Assembly: GCA_024277285.1 (NCBI GenBank)
Contig: JAJRVM010000156.1
Coordinates: 1-7,550, forward strand
Direction: 5' to 3'
From: Planctomycetota bacterium
GTDB lineage: Bacteria > Planctomycetota > Planctomycetia > Pirellulales > Pirellulaceae
DNA: 7,550 bases
Numbering within the stretch: the first letter of the stretch is position 1; the number at the start of each line of letters is the position of its first letter. The notes beneath the pieces are model-generated. The model was not told the origin of the DNA. It ran no database searches and worked only from the letters and a program-made list of their open reading frames with translations. A program made the position numbers and the translations under genes. Below, piece by piece: positions 6,443 through 7,550 of the stretch.

Positions 6443-6867
6443 GCGGACGCGGCAGTGACAGCGCAGAGTGACGCCGTTGAGTGCCGTCCCTTCAGACCTG
6501 AGACCCGAAGAGGCCCGGAATATGCTGCCTCACGGCTCCAACAAGGGCGGTATCAACCCTCCCGGCCTGGGAAAACGGAACGCTCGGCGCAAGGCCGTGA
6601 ACGGTAACCCATTCGTTTTGCTCAATACCACGGCAGGGGCGAAACTTTCTTCGCCGCATCGCGTTTAATATCCACGGGCCAGATCCTGAACGTGTATCGC
6701 CGTCGCAACGGACGACACAATACAGACTACCCAGTACGGACTTTCCTCCCCACAAACCGTGTTCGTCGCGGGTCAGCCAGCAGGCCTCCGTGGCATCGCC
6801 TTACCAGCTGTCGCAATACCCGTCCCCCTCGACGGCGCACCACGACTGCGGCACAGCAGGAGCTACC
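6443..6867 (+). other. Intergenic region without a recognisable gene
   Basis: 425 bp between the isomerase-fold stop and the amidase start. Short open frames occur but lack ribosome binding sites and recognisable sequence. It holds the bulged hairpin at 6445-6489. A second hairpin at 6638-6655 (GGCGAA, loop ACTTTC, TTCGCC) has no T-run after it. No strong promoter pair for the amidase gene could be found, although the A/T-rich TTTAATAT at 6664-6671 is the best -10-like stretch. Confidence 0.6.
6445..6489 (+). terminator. Possible transcript-end hairpin after the isomerase-fold gene
   Basis: GGACGCGGCA (6445-6454) pairs with TGCCGTCC (6482-6489) as eight base pairs with a two-base bulge, starting 3 nt after the stop codon. 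The loop is 27 nt and may fold further. No T-run follows, so it is not a classical intrinsic terminator. It could mark a 3' end in a genome that rarely uses T-tracts, or be chance pairing. Confidence 0.25.
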
Positions 6868-7550
6868 ATGTTGCCCTTACGGATCACCGACCACCTTGCT
6901 TCGACGTTCCGACGTTACTTGACTTGCCTGATCGCACTGCTCTGCCTCGGCGGACTAACGCGAACCGCGAGGTCAGAAGAACTCGCCACCGACCTGGGGT
7001 CGGTCGAGCTGATGCGAGACGCTTGGGGGGTGCCCTACGTGTTTGCCGACACGGATGCTGGGGCGATGTACGGTCTGGGATACGCCACGGCCGAGGATCG
7101 CGGTTTTCAAATGCACTACACGCTGCGTATCATTCAGGGCCGATTGGCTGAAGTGATCGGCGATAAACCGCACGTCCGCCGTCGTAATGACTCGGCGGTA
7201 ACCAGCGACCGCAAGATGCGCACGTTCGGGTTTGCACGTGCCGCGGAACGACGCGTTAAGGAGCTGGACCCGGAATCACGGCAACTGCTGGAAGCCTACG
7301 CACGCGGTGTGAACGACTATTTCAAAGATCATCGTGACGCGTTGCCCGAACTGTTTGCCAAAACGGGCCTGGAACCCGAACCGTGGACCCCGGCCGATTG
7401 CCTGCTCTCCTGGTGGCACTTGGCACAGTTCTTCGCCACCGACGGCACGCGTGATCTGATTTCCTATCGCAATCAACAGCGTGGTGGTCCTGCGGGCCGC
7501 GCAGCCCCCAGAGGTGCCAGAGGACAGGGTGCCAGAGGACAGGGTGCCAG
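6868..7550 (+). CDS. Penicillin amidase (acylase) family N-terminal nucleophile hydrolase, 5' part only
   Basis: 227 codons are visible and the frame is open to the right edge. AGGAG (6858-6862), 5 nt before ATG 6868, sets the start. Residues 1-36 form a signal peptide (FRRY, then LTCLIALLCLGGL, cleavage near ARS-EE), so it is exported. Residues 45-99 carry the family's alpha-chain signature: VELMRDAWGVPYVFADTDA, YGLGYATAEDRGFQM and IIQGRLAEVIGD. LEAYARGVNDYF (141-152) is also typical. Members cleave amide bonds in penicillins, acyl-homoserine lactones or N-acyl amino acids. They self-process before a Ser, Cys or Thr that starts the beta chain; that residue lies outside the window, so activity and substrate cannot be judged. 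After ISYRNQQ (198-204) the sequence turns into Gly/Arg/Ala low complexity coded by a 15-bp tandem repeat, probably in the spacer peptide between chains. Whether the frame stays open beyond the repeat is unknown. It is not closely spaced with its neighbour. Confidence 0.88.
   Translation, partial: MLPLRITDHLASTFRRYLTCLIALLCLGGLTRTARSEELATDLGSVELMRDAWGVPYVFADTDAGAMYGLGYATAEDRGFQMHYTLRIIQGRLAEVIGDKPHVRRRNDSAVTSDRKMRTFGFARAAERRVKELDPESRQLLEAYARGVNDYFKDHRDALPELFAKTGLEPEPWTPADCLLSWWHLAQFFATDGTRDLISYRNQQRGGPAGRAAPRGARGQGARGQGA
7513..7550 (+). repeat. 15-bp tandem repeat in the amidase gene, running off the edge
   Basis: GGTGCCAGAGGACAG occurs at 7513-7527 and 7528-7542, with eight bases of a third copy at 7543-7550, all identical. 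In the amidase frame it is codon-aligned and gives GARGQ per unit, so any copy number keeps the frame. The bases just before (CCCAGA at 7507-7512) already partly resemble the unit. Total copy number cannot be seen here. Confidence 0.95.

Noticed and set aside
6759..7151. A 130-codon + strand frame overlapping the amidase start
   Set aside because: It is out of frame with the penicillin-amidase motifs, has no ribosome binding site, and its translation is Arg-rich low complexity.

Overview
The window looks like a chromosomal stretch of a planctomycete, probably a member of the Pirellulaceae or a related family. The evidence is the type of protein present: Sec- and Tat-exported proteins of families common in that phylum, a DUF4214-like secreted protein, a stand-alone uroporphyrinogen-decarboxylase-fold protein beside a sugar transporter, and an exported sugar-isomerase-fold protein. 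Moderately high GC, wide gene spacing and short tandem repeats between and inside genes agree with this. The assignment is an inference; there is no rRNA or marker gene here.

Layout. Four genes read leftwards and two read rightwards from a shared intergenic region at about 4983-5569. Leftward, in transcription order: a URO-D-superfamily protein (4982 to 3678); a 12-helix sugar porter very like XylE (3668 to 2232), 9 bp further on, whose ribosome binding site overlaps the stop codon of the first gene; a gap of 283 bp; a secreted 531-residue protein with a duplicated DUF4214-like N-terminus (1948 to 353); and the start of a second secreted protein with a tandem AQTQP repeat (212 to beyond the left edge). 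Rightward: a Tat-signal-bearing TIM-barrel sugar phosphate isomerase/epimerase-family protein (5570 to 6442), a gap of 425 bp without a gene, and the 5' part of a penicillin-amidase-family hydrolase (6868 to beyond the right edge). The visible part of the hydrolase ends inside a 15-bp tandem repeat.

How the genes may work together. The URO-D/porter pair is almost certainly one operon. With the divergent exported isomerase-fold protein it suggests a small sugar or polyol uptake and modification locus. The URO-D protein keeps HxC and has a His where the third zinc-binding Cys of MtaA/MtbA-type methyltransferases would be, so methyl-group chemistry is possible but unproven. No corrinoid protein, glycosidase or regulator is visible. 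The two secreted proteins on the left and the amidase on the right have no evident link to this pathway.

Three tandem repeats (15 bp x3 in frame, 7 bp x4 intergenic, 15 bp x2.5 in frame) lie in 7.5 kb. No tRNA, rRNA, insertion sequence or CRISPR array was seen.
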